Of a stretch of DNA of 63,689 nt, positions 1 through 11,082 are shown piece by piece; the stretch's first letter is position 1, and each line of letters begins with the position of its first letter. Both the position numbers and the translations under genes were made by a program. Source of the DNA: Perkinsus chesapeaki (lineage: Eukaryota > Perkinsozoa > Perkinsida > Perkinsidae); contig JAAPAO010000142.1 of NCBI GenBank assembly GCA_013115145.1, positions 1 through 63,689 on the forward strand, given 5' to 3'. The notes below the pieces were generated by a model. That model was not told where the DNA came from, did not search any database, and saw nothing but the letters and a program-made list of their open reading frames with translations.

Positions 1-1792
1 AATGCGGCCCTTAAGTGGCACATTCATTCTTTGACCCTTAGAGTTGACTCAAGAATTGTTTATCATTGGTTGAATTTTGAACGACGTCCTCAGATTCATG
101 AATTACATGAGATGTTGGTGAAGAGTCGTCTAAGCTTACTACGAGATTTGTTACAAGCTAACTCATTAGTGTTGAAAGTGGAGTGGGTTGGTACTTCCTC
201 CAATTTAGCAGATGTTCTCTGCCGAGTTCCGCAGAAATGGATCATTGAAGAACGTCAACTTCAATCTCCTCAACTTGCGGCGATTGGTGAATCATATGGT
301 TTGGAGCCTATTATATCTTTTGGTAAATTGCAACATCATCAGCAAAGAGATAGTGATCTTAATGAGGTTTATCGGTAGTCGAGAAAATCTACCTGCAAGA
401 TTTCTGCCTATTGGATATCGCAGGATATGGCGTCAGTTATGCATTAAGGATGGTCTACTATGTCGATCTTACCCACTGCCAGGTTATCGTAAAGTCACGG
501 TTCCTCTATTACCCTATGACTTGCGAAGTGTACTATCACGTCATGAGCATACTCATCCCACTAGTGGACATGTATCATGGGAAAGGTTGGTTGGTCGATT
601 ACGAACTAAGGTTTATTGGGTGTCAGTGAATCGTGATGTCCAACGAATTTGTTCTACTTGTAGTTTTTGTATTGCTGCAAAAGCTCGTGTTCCTGTTCAT
701 CAACCTCTCTCTGAAACTGAAATTGGTGGTCCATGGGAGGTAGTGGTTGTCGATGTATTAAAAATGCCTATGGATATGTCTGGAAATACTATTTTGGTAA
801 CGGCTTCTGATTCGTTTACAAAATGGGTTGAAGCCAGAGTAGTACCTAGAGAGGATGCTTTCAATGTTACTGAAGCACTGGTTGGTATTTTTACATCCAT
901 GAGATTACCTGGATATATAAGAAGTGATAGAGGATCGGTTTTTCGATCTCATGTTATGAAGCGACTTGCTGACGTATTTGGTGCGAAGCTTAAGTTTGGT
1001 AGTTCTTATCATCCTCAATCACAAGGTCAAATCGAACGATGGCATCGAAGTTTCTTGATGACGTTACGATCGTTTGGTCAACAGTTTGCTAACTGCTGGT
1101 CTGCAGCGTTACCGTTATTATTGTATTGTTATCGTACAACTCCATCCACTACTACTGGTGTTACTCCTTTTCGCGCTATGTTTGGTCGTGATGCGCGTGA
1201 TCTTCCTATCGATGGAAATGAATTTGCCTATTTGGTGTATCATATGCCTGGTTGGTTGTCCGTGTTGGAAGGAAGATTATCTGAATTGAGAGATTTAGTT
1301 GATCAGAATATCACTAAAGCTTCTCAGGATAATATTCAACAACGAGATTCCAGGGTTAGGAACTTCCAGAAGGGCGATTCTGTTGGCTTAAGATTTCCAC
1401 CGAAACTCACGCCTAACTATGAACTTGGTTGGAAAGTTGAAGATGTTAGTTATCCTGTTGTGCTAATAAGCCACCCCAAGCATTCTTCAAGACGAGTTCA
1501 TATTAATCGGTTAGTGTTGATTCCGACGCGAAGTTTAAATATAGATAATGATTATGATGATGGTACATGGTTACTTGATGAGAATCCAAATGTGGATAGT
1601 ACATCTTTGATTGTACCTTCTGTGTTATCATTGCCTGAATCTCAATCAGTTCATTCTAATTCGTCTGTATGCGATAATTCGACAATCAGCAAGGTTAATA
1701 CGCCTACTGATGTGATTGAGAAAGCAACTATAGTTGGCAATTATGCTTTGCGTGATCGATCGAAAGATAGACGACCAAAACGTTTTGCATGA
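1..1792 (+). mobile_element. Ty3/gypsy-like LTR retroelement, 3' part of pol (RNase H end + integrase), frame-broken
   Basis: The window opens inside pol. Bases 1-378 read as the end of an RNase H domain (DSRIVYHWLN, then VEWVGTSSNLADVLCR). From about 380 to 1792 a second frame encodes integrase: an HHCC zinc-binding module (paired His near HEHTHPTSGH, then CSTCSFC) and the catalytic core with Asp in VVVDVLKM, Asp in RSDRGSVF and Glu in GQIERWH. The last two are separated by exactly 35 residues, the D-35-E spacing of retroviral and Ty3/gypsy integrases. A GPY/F-like C-terminal region follows. The two frames differ by one base near 375, where the first frame runs into TAG, so this copy is either decayed or relies on frameshifting. 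Gag, protease, reverse transcriptase and the 5' LTR lie outside the window. Family assignment rests on domain order RNase H then integrase. Confidence 0.9.
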
Positions 1793-1815
1793 TTTGTAAT
1801 TGTATCTTTTTCTGT

Positions 1816-1831
1816 GAAAAAGGGGGGCAGA
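1816..1831 (+). other. Polypurine tract (plus-strand primer) of the retroelement
   Basis: A purine run (GAAAAAGGGGGGCAGA) lies 23 bases after the integrase stop and directly abuts the TG that opens the presumed 3' LTR. This is the expected position of the primer for plus-strand DNA synthesis in LTR retroelements. Confidence 0.75.
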
Positions 1832-2037
1832 TGTGAGGATTGTGTGCTAACACAAGAACTGTCCCCCGCTAAGCTGTGATAGTCTAGCACTGCTAGATAT
1901 TCCTGTATTCTATAGCATAGTTACTATAATAAGTATATTTCATCACTCACGTTGAGTGACTTGTGTTAACGGGTTACAGTATTGACCGTTATCCACTGAA
2001 GTTGGGCAGCCTGACTTGAGACTCAACCCAACCCTCA
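1832..2037 (+). repeat. Probable 3' LTR of the retroelement
   Basis: The segment starts TGTGAGG just after the polypurine tract and can be closed at CCCTCA, giving short imperfect terminal inverted repeats (TGxxAGG...CCCTCA) and a length of about 206 bp, short for this class. The right edge is a guess because the 5' LTR is not in the window for comparison and no target-site duplication can be checked. The LTR ends about 200 bp from the stop of the neighbouring minus-strand gene, so the insertion is immediately downstream of that gene. Confidence 0.5.
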
Positions 2038-2243
2038 TTCGTAAAAGTATCGATCCGAAAAAGCTCGCTTAAGGAATTAAGTCGCTTAAGGAATGACTTG
2101 ATAGAAGAGTCGAGCTTGTATCAACAAGCACCATGCGAATCCTCTGCTGTGATTGACGCATCCCTGATAGAAAGGTCGATATTTGAAGGCGTTGGAGCTC
2201 GATACTCGATAGTGCAAGTGCGATTCTCAAATCTTCGAACTGC

Positions 2244-3561
2244 TTACCTGTCGTAATCCTCGTATCGCGGTTGGTCCTTCCAAAATGCGATTCTAGTTGA
2301 TGGATCTTTTGGAAAGAAGTGGTAAAAGCATATCCATAGCATTGGTGTTGTAAAGAGCGCCACCACAATATCAACCGAGTAGTGTGCCCTCTCTGCTAAA
2401 ATAGCCACGATCTCACCGAGGAAGAGCACCCATCCTGGTATCTAATGGAATCAGCCTACAAGCAGAGCAATTCCAAATTCGCATCGTGGGGGTATAGTGA
2501 AGTTAAATCATCTCCTATCCTGCTGGTCAGAACTTACATTGATTATCCAGTTCGTGGAATAGTGCGCCACAGCAAGGAGGCAGGCCATACCGCACCTGTC
2601 AAGCAAACTGGGAGGCTGACTCCTCGAGTTATTAGTAATAACTTATTACAGTGTATGGCCGCTGAAGATGAGATCGCCACAGCCACTTGTACTATGGATG
2701 AGAGAGAGGACATCACTAACAGTCAAAGGTTTCATAAAGTACCTCGAATTTGCATACATTACATCATAGAGGAAGTGTAAATATATAGGACTCGAAAAAG
2801 GATACTTACTCCTGACATTCCGGCCAGGGCGTGGGGAGCAGAGTGACCAGGAATGATATCGATCGAAGTGTGAATCCCAGTACGCAAACAAATACTGTCC
2901 TCCATAGGATACCAATGATAGTTATTCCAGGGCGAGGACGCGTAATAGTTATAACCGTGAGAGAGCCAACTGACCAGGTTGTAAGCAGAATCAACTGAGA
3001 TTAACATCATACTAAAATTAACATGTGCGTCTTGAATGCAGCATTGATGTTTCAAATTGTCTGACTTACAAGCCACGTACAGATGCCACCAGCAGGGTAT
3101 ACCTCAATAGCCGGGACGAGCATGTACCCGAAGTCTACCAGCACGTCGGACTGTTTGCCGAGCAGATTGTATCTAGATGAAATGGGCAAATATTCCAATG
3201 AAAGTACCAACGGCTTTGTGTGGTCACGAGGATACCCGGTACCTCACCTAAACTCTAATAATGACACAAGTCCAACTGCCCAACCATGCATCAAGAGCAA
3301 GAGTAATGCTACTACGAACCACGGCCACGCAACTCGGAATACCATCCAGTTAGCCTTAACCTGACATAAGGGAAAGTACAGCTTATAAAAGGCGGTATGC
3401 ATGTGAGCTGTGGTATGCTTGGAAACTACCTGAGCCCTGACCTTGCAGACTAGTCTGGCGTCATTGCTACGAGGAGTGGTAATGCCGGCCATGTTACGAA
3501 GGTAACAAGGGTGACAGACACCTACACGAGTACTACACCGTGCTGTGGCGGCGTATGCCAT
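2244..3561 (-). CDS. Sphingomyelin synthase-like (PAP2_C) membrane enzyme, copy 1
   Basis: Multi-exon minus-strand gene of the sphingomyelin synthase / ceramide phosphotransferase family, which moves a phospho-head group from a phospholipid to ceramide in Golgi or plasma membrane. The family motifs appear in order: an Arg-rich D2-like stretch (RTVFVCVLGFTLRSISFLVT, near 2810-2910), D3 as CGDLIFSGHT (exon 2650-2691) and D4 as HYSVD (exon 2244-2441), so the His-His-Asp triad is complete. An upstream exon near 3244-3360 holds a hydrophobic segment (VAWPWFVVALLLLLMHGWAV). Exons 2538-2595 and 2650-2691 join in phase at GTAAGT and GTAATA donors. The N-terminal exons above 3360 and the C-terminus are uncertain: the frame ends at 2244 unless a GTAAGC donor there is used, which would extend it to about 2086. 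A paralogue sits at 51.8-53.8 kb. Head-group specificity cannot be read from sequence. Confidence 0.85.
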
Positions 3562-4721
3562 TGCCGCCTCTACATATATCGAACGTATACTGACAGCGTC
3601 GGAATAGATATGGCAAAGCAGAGAGGAAGCGAGTAGGCGGCCTGCTTGCCCCGCCAGTGGCGGATTGCCACCTCAAAACAACGAGCTCTGTCAAGTATCT
3701 CCTCTAAGCCAGCTTGGCTCAGAAAAGGAAGGGGTCGAAGTCATCGCCTCGAAGGTCATCTGTCACTGTCAGGCGGAACGCAAACCTTATCCAAATCCAT
3801 CTCCGTTACATTCGACCTCCCTGCTCCTCTCCCAAGTTTCGTCTCTCCACCAGCCAACACGTTTGGGGCATTGTGTCGTGTATGACATGGAGCATATGGA
3901 ACGAACCCTCGTAGGCCCTACGACGTGAGGGATACTATCCCATGAAGTCCACGGCACAGCCCCGGTGGACCACCGGGGCAGAGCTCACCAGGTGAGCTCT
4001 ATTGTATATTCAGTGGGCGAGAGAGCGGTGAAGTGGAATTGTGCGCGTGCCCCAGTTTGTGGCTCACAGGGTTTGCGCGTCACAGTATAGCGAAACTCGG
4101 CGCATAACCCTATTGATTGTAGAAATGAGGGTCGTCACTACTTGTTCCAGAAATCTTATGAATAGCTGAGCCATTATACCCGGTGGATTGCTCAGCTCAT
4201 ATCGCCATTGTGACTTTTCATGTGTCGGAGCACGAGATATCGCCATAAGCTGCGTAAAACTTACGAAACCGGAACGATTATGCTTGATAGTCGATTCCCG
4301 ACTTCCAGTTCACCTCCCCGCGGGTTTTTACTATCGCTACGTTGCACTGCGCTATCATAATCATTATTCTATGATATTTGTTTAATGCGCAGCAAAACTA
4401 GTTGCCTTCTTCCCACTCTCCGAAAAAAGATAGCGATTTACGATATTCACAGTTTGCGACGAAATGCAAGTCTGTATATCAAATGCATCACTGAGTTTGA
4501 TAGTTTTATGGAGACTATAGTTATTCAGATATGGTTCAATCAGAGGCGATTGATCGCTTTTCCCAATGACTGACAACTCGGCACTGAACGATCACTACTG
4601 GAAGGAACTGGACAAATGATACATAAATAGCTAGTCCTTTAACTCTTATCAAGGTCGTGGGACGTTTATTGCTGCAAATTAGTGATATTGTACAATTAAG
4701 AGCTCCGATGTCATCTACGCT
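3562..4721. other. Intergenic spacer between SMS-like gene and PGAP3
   Basis: No convincing coding region is seen on either strand; open frames here are short and lack domain-like sequence. The notable content is the palindrome cluster at 3906-4000, listed separately. The rest is unremarkable mixed-composition DNA, AT-rich toward 4370-4700. Confidence 0.6.
3906..4000. repeat. Cluster of three perfect or near-perfect inverted repeats
   Basis: Two perfect palindromes lie back to back. 3959-3979 has arms GCCCCGGTGG / CCACCGGGGC around a single A. 3980-4000 has arms AGAGCTCACC / GGTGAGCTCT, again around a single A. Just upstream, 3908-3922 is TCGTAGG-C-CCTACGA, with flanking CCCTC/GAGGG partners and a 3-nt bulge. 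The one-base centres cannot form RNA loops without opening a pair, so DNA cruciforms or dimer-binding sites are more natural readings than an RNA hairpin. No function can be assigned. Confidence 0.9.
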
Positions 4722-6153
4722 TTACACACGACGACGCGCCGAGGCTCCACGATCTTCACCAGCCTCCATCTCAACGGCCAATTCCACATCCTTCTCGGTG
4801 CTTTCGCTTTTAGCTATTTTGTGACGCATTTCCCATTTGAGATCATCCTCAACGAACCGGTACCACACAAATTGGAGAAGAATGGTGCTGAAGTGCCAGC
4901 ATGCATGCGCATCCAGTAACAAGAAATAGGGAGGGAAGTCATTGAGCTCGAACGCATACAAAAAGGGGGCAATACCGAGTGTAGCAATATAGATCCATCT
5001 GACATACTTCCCCCTACGTCGATGCGTGAGAGCCCAGTAGCACCAGCTAAACACCATTATAGCGCCAACAAAGCAGGCGACTTTCATATTCCAACCATAA
5101 TTGAAGTCGATGAATAACATATAATACTGATGGGTCATTATGAAGAGATAGACTGGTATAGCAGGTATCCATGCTCGCAGCTCTCTGTCCCCTCGCGCGC
5201 CCGCAAAGTTGTACACTAAACCGGTCACTAATGCTGTGGACACACCTAATAAGGCAGACATGTAGTCGAAGGCTTCAGTGGCTGGCCAGTCTCTAGTGTG
5301 AAATGTGGCACTGGCAATCCATACGATGATTCCAACACAGGCATAAAGTGTCCAAACATGACCAAATCGATATTCACTGAGGGGTACTGTCTTAGTTACA
5401 TAGGACTGATATAGGAATATAACATGTGGTAAGGCATTGAGGAGAGATGATATCACTGACATCAGCTCCTGCATACCTATAAAGGAGGCTGGGAATGCCA
5501 TTAGCTGATTCGAAGCCTTACCGAAGACTCTAGTAAAGGCCCATTTACCACCATATTTCACAACAGGCTCGCCATTGTCAATACGGAGCTTATGATTGAT
5601 ATGCATGCATTTATATTCACAGTTATCCTCACACCCCCATCCTGTGAACCGAAGCACTTTCCCTAACTCTTGCTGAGGTGTTGCAAGGGCAAAACCTGAA
5701 TAATGTTTAATGATAAAACTATAAGAAAACAACGGCAGTTACCTGACGCATCCACCCCAGGCCCATCATTTATAATCTCATTCCTGTCGCCTTTGTGTAG
5801 GTCAGTCATGGCGTTCTCTAAGGCAAGGTATAACCGATCGTAAAACGAAGGAGGGGCGAAGACACCGGGCTCGGACTTAACAGTTCTGATGACCTAGACG
5901 ATAGGGTTTGAGAGGCTTGTAGGCTAGATCTTACGTCAGTGTGTTTGACTAGATCATGGGGATCGATTAAGCCTTCCTTCATCATACGGTACACTGGTGG
6001 TTGACACTCAAACTGGCATTCTGCCGTACATAGCATATATCGAGAATCTCGGCTGCCATCACCAGATACCAGCTGGAAGGCGATGACAAGGAGAACAAGA
6101 ACAGATAACATAAATAGAAAACTTACGAAAAATAAAAGCAAGGCTCTCCCCAC
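4722..6153 (-). CDS. PGAP3: PGAP3/PER1-type GPI-anchor lipid remodelling protein
   Basis: PER1/PGAP3 removes the sn-2 acyl chain from GPI anchors during lipid remodelling in the secretory pathway. Three exons join cleanly: 5935-6153, 5743-5893 and 4722-5695, with introns of 41 and 47 nt, giving about 447 residues. Exon 1 begins with a signal-anchor-like hydrophobic stretch after MGRALLLFF and carries the luminal Cys pattern CTAECQFEC. Exon 3 opens with the family signature WGCEDNCEYKCMH, then KWAFTRVFG. The CREST-superfamily residues thought to form the active site are present as SATFHTRDWPATEAFDYMSA and later DAHACWHFSTI, with about seven membrane segments. The C-terminus (RHKIAKSESTEKDVE...) is acidic then basic and lacks a clear sorting signal. 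Length and motif order match the eukaryotic family. Confidence 0.95.
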
Positions 6154-6630
6154 TGAACCTGTTATCGATAACGCTACAGTGGGGTTAGGAAACGATTGGC
6201 CAGCACCGAAACACGTGGTAACCCATCAAAACTTCATAGTCTCACTCGTAACTCTTCTCGGGTCGTTAATGTGTCTCTTTGGAGGCGGTGGACTGCCGTA
6301 GTATGACAGTGTGGCCTTCGCCGCCTTCACGTCCTTCAGAAAAGGTTTGTAATTCTGAGGACGATAAGTTGCACTAAGTCAGTAGCATGACCCCTACGGC
6401 ATCGGTTTTCTGGTAGACATCCTCGAGGATGAGCAAATCCTTGTTTTCCAAAGTATCCAGAACAAGGCGGATTTCCTTTGCCACTGCCTACTTTAACCAT
6501 AACCCACTCACCACACTTCTACGTATTACCTTGAGTAGCCTATGAACCTGTTTCCACTCTACAGTGTCATACCACTCTTCATCATTATCCCCTATCACTC
6601 TCCCTATACACCACGCTATCCTAACTAGAC
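6154..6630. other. Intergenic spacer
   Basis: Lies between the start of PGAP3 (minus) and the 3' end of the next minus-strand gene. I see no coding exon or structured repeat in it. Confidence 0.5.
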
Positions 6631-8251
6631 CTAAGAAGCATCATCAGCCATCGCCCGCCGGGCAGCATCATCACCACCACCTTCGGAACCAATCTCCTGA
6701 GCCATGCCATTTCGAAAGGCATACAACAGGGCCGGAGTGACCTTAGCCAAGGCTCGTCGGAGCGGAGGGCCCCTCACACGGAAGGCGCCGAGGGCATATA
6801 CTAGGCGGTATCTGACGTTATAATAGAGGAAAGAACTTGGTTAGTGGCAATACAGGTCTCTAGGAGACACGATATCGAACTCTTCCTTATCAAGGTGATG
6901 GAACGTCTTTTGTAGTGCCGACTGCATTAACGGTGAAGCATACCTGAGACGGACCTCGTTGATGCTTCATAATAAAGGCCAGCGCGCGGATCGAACCCAA
7001 CACTGATGGATCCCAAGCCCGACAGCCTGTCGACTAGACCACCCTTATCTTACTTCACATGAACACCTGTTATACGGTAGAGCCTATAAAGTACGTCTAT
7101 AGCCATATGGGCATCGCAGCTAGGCAGAGCCTTTTCAAACCATGGCATACATACCTTGATAATCTCTGGTACTCTTAACGCTAACTGAAGAATCTACCTT
7201 CAATCCATTTCGTGTCCTCAAGTCCACCAAGTACCGCAATAACCTCCATGTATCCGATGGGGAGTCTACTATTCGCGGGAATACCTACGAAATTAGGCCG
7301 GATCTTTCAGCACTGTGGCTCCTTCTTACTTCTTTATCTAATTTACCTATAAACCCTTTAAACTCCTTACTACCCCTCTTGAAATCACCCAGATTGATTA
7401 AATGGGTAAAAGCATGGCATGCATCACCGTACGATAATGGTATTGCTGTCTTGTCCAGTATAGCCAACACCTCCGGACCTGTACAGTAGGAGCAGCAGCA
7501 GTAGGATCTCTAATCAATCTAGGCATTTTCACCATTATCCCGATCTTAAATGTATTCCATCCCTTCGAAACTCACCCTGTAATAGAATTCCTCCACCAGT
7601 CCACTCCAACAGCAACAACAAGCTCTAAGAATTCAACTATCATACCAGAAGACTCACACGTGGTGCCATCATACCAAGCTACGGGCTACACAATGTGTAA
7701 GATAAAAACGTGCTTCTCCGAATGTTGGCAACGGTAATACTTTCTTGATACATTGACATTGCATTGTTTACCTCTACTACCTAGTTCACATAGTTAATAA
7801 ATACTTCAGATATTGTCCGAATCAGCCTCGAAAGACCGTGGCATTATTGTCTCGATGATCCTACTATATTCTTAATCGACTTCCGATCGAGTCTGATTTC
7901 TTCAATAAAAAGTTTTGGGGATCTACAGTAGTTTGCCACTTCGTACCGTTTTCACGCTTCTCTTCGTACCACCGAAAAGCCGCTTTAAATGCTTTCTAAC
8001 GCAGCAGTTTCGAGCCGCTGAAATGTTTCGCTCCGTTGATGAGCGGGTCATTAAGCACGGTCTATTCCGACGCTCCCTCTATATCTACTTAGTAGAGGCT
8101 TATCGTCTAATGTACGTGGCAATGTAAGGCCGCCCATCAATGTAAACCAACGAGGCTAACTCCAAACCCAAATACTACCATTCTTGCACTTCATAAAGGC
8201 ATCGGCGAACACTGATTTCAAAGGCGGTAAAGGAACCTTCGCGCTCGGCAT
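6631..8251 (-). CDS. Unidentified intron-rich gene with helical-repeat-like C-terminal half
   Basis: No family recognised. About ten exons can be chained on the minus strand from MPSAKVPLPPLKSVFADAF at 8251 to the stop at 6631. Recognisable exon segments include KAFKAAFRWYEEKRENGTKW, ETWYDGTTCESSGMIVEFLE, LSYGDACHAFTHLINLGDFK, ALRVPEIIKVCMPWFEKALP, IAIDVL-type helices (MAIDVLYRLYRITGVHVK), SPLMQSALQKTFHHLDKEEF and LYRLVYALGAFRVRGPPLRR. The later exons alternate short amphipathic helices in a way that resembles alveolate helical-repeat RNA-binding proteins (heptatricopeptide/RAP-like), but no RAP domain is seen, so this is only a suggestion. Most introns are about 40-60 nt; the intron at 6944-7053 is about 110 nt and contains a tRNA-like sequence. 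Confidence 0.6.
6978..7047 (-). repeat. tRNA-like sequence with A and B boxes, inside an intron
   Basis: On the minus strand TGGTCTAGTCG (7031-7041) matches the RNA polymerase III box A consensus and GGTTCGATCC (6988-6997) matches box B. Their starts are 44 nt apart, as in a real tRNA, and a TGG triplet sits about where an anticodon would be. The acceptor and T stems do not pair well, so this is not an intact tRNA gene. It may be a tRNA pseudogene or the head of a tRNA-derived SINE that enlarged the host intron. Confidence 0.45.
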
Positions 8252-8557
8252 CTTATATCACGATCATTATAGAAGGCTAAGAGAGGAGGATATCTATCAC
8301 CAGTAGTAGTAAACTCAAGGATGGTTAGCAACATGAAAAGTCATCATCATTAACAAAAAAGGGTGTCAAATGTATATACACACCAGAATCGACGTGCAGA
8401 CACAGTGGGCCGAGCAGACACCATCTGGGGGGAGGGAGGCTGCTACAGTACAGTTGCTTCATACCGTATTCCATCTCCCAGGCATCGATACAGAGCCCTG
8501 GGGATATTTGAGATAAAGGGAGATAGAGAGATGTTCCCGGTATAATATAGGAATAAC

Positions 8558-9150
8558 TTATTCAAATAGAACGACATCCTTGCTCTTCCCCAAGCTACTA
8601 TCCTTTCTCAACGGTTTCCCATCAAAACTGCTGCCACCACCGCAATCATCGTTGTTCCTATACGCAGTAGGATACGGGATGTGCAGACGCAAGAAACAGT
8701 TATCCTCCTGATGACAACTATATAATAGACAACCTCCATCCCAGCAATCCTCACCGGTGCATATTGATCCGGTTTGGCCGTCTGAATCGCGTTCTTGTAC
8801 TGTAAATTAGGGGTAGCTGCCGGCTTATCCTTTTGCGTACCTGAATATGGCTGTCATCCATCCAACCTCCACACACGCCACTACCTTTCTTTTTCTTGCT
8901 AGCAGAGCTTAGCCGCCCACAGAGGTTCGCACCCCAGTCCCTCAAGGTGGGATCTCCCGACACATTCATCAATTGGCGTTCAAACAGCTCCGAGAACCGC
9001 TTTAATAAATTCCATCTGCATTCGTGACGTGCGTTGAAGAAGCCCCAAGTCGGCGGGCAGATCTGCCCAGTGCCTGCACCAGCGATCTCCCTAGTGAAGC
9101 CAATGTGGCCGAGTATTACATATCTCTCGTAGCTCCTCTTCATTCACCAT
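8558..9150 (-). CDS. Small unidentified protein
   Basis: No family recognised. The minus-strand model starts MVNEEELREI at 9150. After a 29-nt intron it continues WRSLVQALGRSARRLGASS, then RFSELFERQLMNVSGDPTLR, LSSASKKKKGSGVCGGWMDD, YKNAIQTAKPDQYAP, and ends near FDGKPLRKDSSLGKSKDVVL with a stop at 8558. The exons are separated by introns of about 29-50 nt. The first two junctions are the weakest because the introns proposed are at the lower size limit. No signal peptide or membrane segment is visible. It ends about 300 bp upstream of the start of the next minus-strand gene. Confidence 0.5.
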
Positions 9151-9206
9151 TATAATCCTAATCCGCAAGCTCCCTACATCGTCCAACCGGCTCACTGGCT
9201 TGTACC

Positions 9207-10215
9207 TTAAAATAACCTCATCACTCCGGCGGCAGCCCCGAGGGCGAGGATCTTACGGAGTGACAAAGAACCTTCCCTCCCCACTGGACCCACCACATGT
9301 AAGGGTGAAGGCATACCAGGCGCTTCTATAGTAAGACTCGCATCTGATGATACCTGCAATACCTCAGCAAGATGCTTTATTACTACCTTCGAGCCTCGTT
9401 GAAAAATATATGATATGGCGCAAATAGGGCAGAGAGGTGATTAGTACAGGTTGACAGGACGTGCCATTTATCATCACTATTGAGGAACTTCGTAAGGATC
9501 TGTAGGCAGGCAACTTAAGTGACAGCTGCAGGCGGTATTACCGGTTCGTCAGGATTGGCCTTCTTTGCAGCCTGTAAGACCTTGTTGATGACGTAGGTAT
9601 CATGCCCGAAGAAATCCTTGATATCTTTGCAGAAGACCTGAGACCGATTTCACCGCATGCCGATTCCTGGCCATTACCGTTCTCTTCTCAATCCTTCCTA
9701 ATTCGGCAAGGTGCTCCGTGGTGAGGATGCATGCTTGAATTTGCTGAAGGTAACCAAGTGCACTGCAGCAGCAGCGGTCAATGCTATTACTGTATACTCG
9801 TTGATGCCACTCCTTTTCCAGTCAGCGTAGTTCCTCTCTTTGAGATATTTCTTAATTGCAAAGTAGAGCCATCGAGCCCCGAGGGCAGCCTAAACCGGGA
9901 AGGAGTCCCCTTAGAGACAGCAGCGGCTTACCAGGATGTAGAGCGGTATGGACCGCACATAGGGGGAGCTCATGCGACGGGCTACCTGCCGAATCACACC
10001 GGAACGTAAACGGACCGTGAGTGCTTTAAATCGGTTGACTATTGACACACGAACCAACGGGGGGTAATAGCGTATCTGGTGCAGCTAGAGAGTTAGTAAG
10101 CGAGAAGGAAGGGGAAATGCCACCCAAGAACGATTACTATTGATATTATCACTGAGAGAGCCGAACGTCTCTCGGGGTTGGTAGGTGAAGGGGATGAAGA
10201 TGGTGATGATGACAT
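9207..10215 (-). CDS. Unidentified multi-exon protein with terminal membrane segments
   Basis: No family recognised. Starts MSSSPSSSPSPTNPERRSAL at 10215, followed by a hydrophobic stretch (SVIISIVIVLG). A 39-nt intron containing TACTAAC precedes LHQIRYYPPLVRVSIVNRFK. Further exons read AALGARWLYFAIKKYLKERN, QIQACILTTEHLAELGRIEK, DIKDFFGHDTYVINKVLQAA, ILTKFLNSDDKWHVLSTCTN and finally SLSLRKILALGAAAGVMRLF, stop at 9207. The chain alternates basic helices with hydrophobic ends, suggesting membrane association, perhaps with both termini in or near a membrane. Most introns carry GTAAGY/GTAATA donors and phases agree between exons, so the gene is probably real even though its function is unknown. 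Confidence 0.6.
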
Positions 10216-10351
10216 AGAGGGGTGGCAGGAAGGTGACCTCTAAAATATCTTGAGACACTGTAATGCACAAAAGTCACTCGCCCCGAAACTGCCCAACTTG
10301 CGCTGGCCGCTCTCTAACAGTGTAAACTATTGCGAGTTTCTGGTGTGACGA

Positions 10352-10909
10352 ATGGCGGGGATTGCTTTACCGAATCGGCAGCAGCAAGATGGCAATGAAG
10401 AGTCAGCACTGTCAAAACTATCATCAGAGGACCGTCAGGTAAAGTACTGAAGGGTCTGTGTGGGGGTTGAGGCTAGGCTAGGTCCTTAAGGCTGCAGTAG
10501 AGCTTATAATGAACAGAGCAGAGCAACAGGCACATATAGGGGAAATGATTCGAGATGCCATGTTGGCACACTCTCGAACCGGTGGTGGTAGTGCCAAGAT
10601 ATCATCCACCGTCGGCCCAGTCGATATGGAGTATTGTGATAAACCTCAACGACAAGACGAGCGAGGCGGCCTTATTTACTCCTTGGTCTCTGATATAGCA
10701 GATTGTGAGCTTTAAGGGTATCCTCATGTTGAAGCTAAAAGTATCTTTCAGGTCAATTATCGCCACCTAGCCCTCTACCAGCAGAGCCCGTGAATAAGTT
10801 CTACGAGGGTGCATCCGAACTACCATTATCGTCGCCCCCTTGGGCGTCCAGTGTACTTGAGACTCCTCCACCACAACCTTTAAAAAGGAAGTTCTGTGAT
10901 ACAATTTAA
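10352..10909 (+). CDS. Unidentified 152-residue protein
   Basis: No family recognised. Three exons (10352-10438, 10491-10704, 10752-10909) join in phase to 152 residues. It starts MAGIALPNRQQQDGNEES, continues AAVELIMNRAEQQAHIGEMI (a likely helix) and has a Ser/Pro-rich tail ending KRKFCDTI. Introns are 52 and 47 nt. There is no signal peptide or membrane segment. The start codon lies about 140 bp from the divergent start of the minus-strand gene at 10215, so the two could share a promoter region. Confidence 0.7.
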
Positions 10910-11082
10910 TGGGGAATTTCCCCTACTCACTGCCAGCATGATTCTTAATATTTGATCGACCGTTGGGTGAATCTTGTGTTTTACGCACCGTGAAGGATAC
11001 GCGTAACAGCAACATCTTCGCAGTGCGAAATTGGTATGTTCTGAAAGCCCGTCTTGGCACTTGAAAGTGGCACCCGTAGCAC

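Noticed and set aside
3646-3928. Overlapping plus-strand short frames of 66-87 codons
   Set aside because: Three overlapping frames in the same DNA with no domain, signal or splice support; typical of non-coding GC-balanced sequence.
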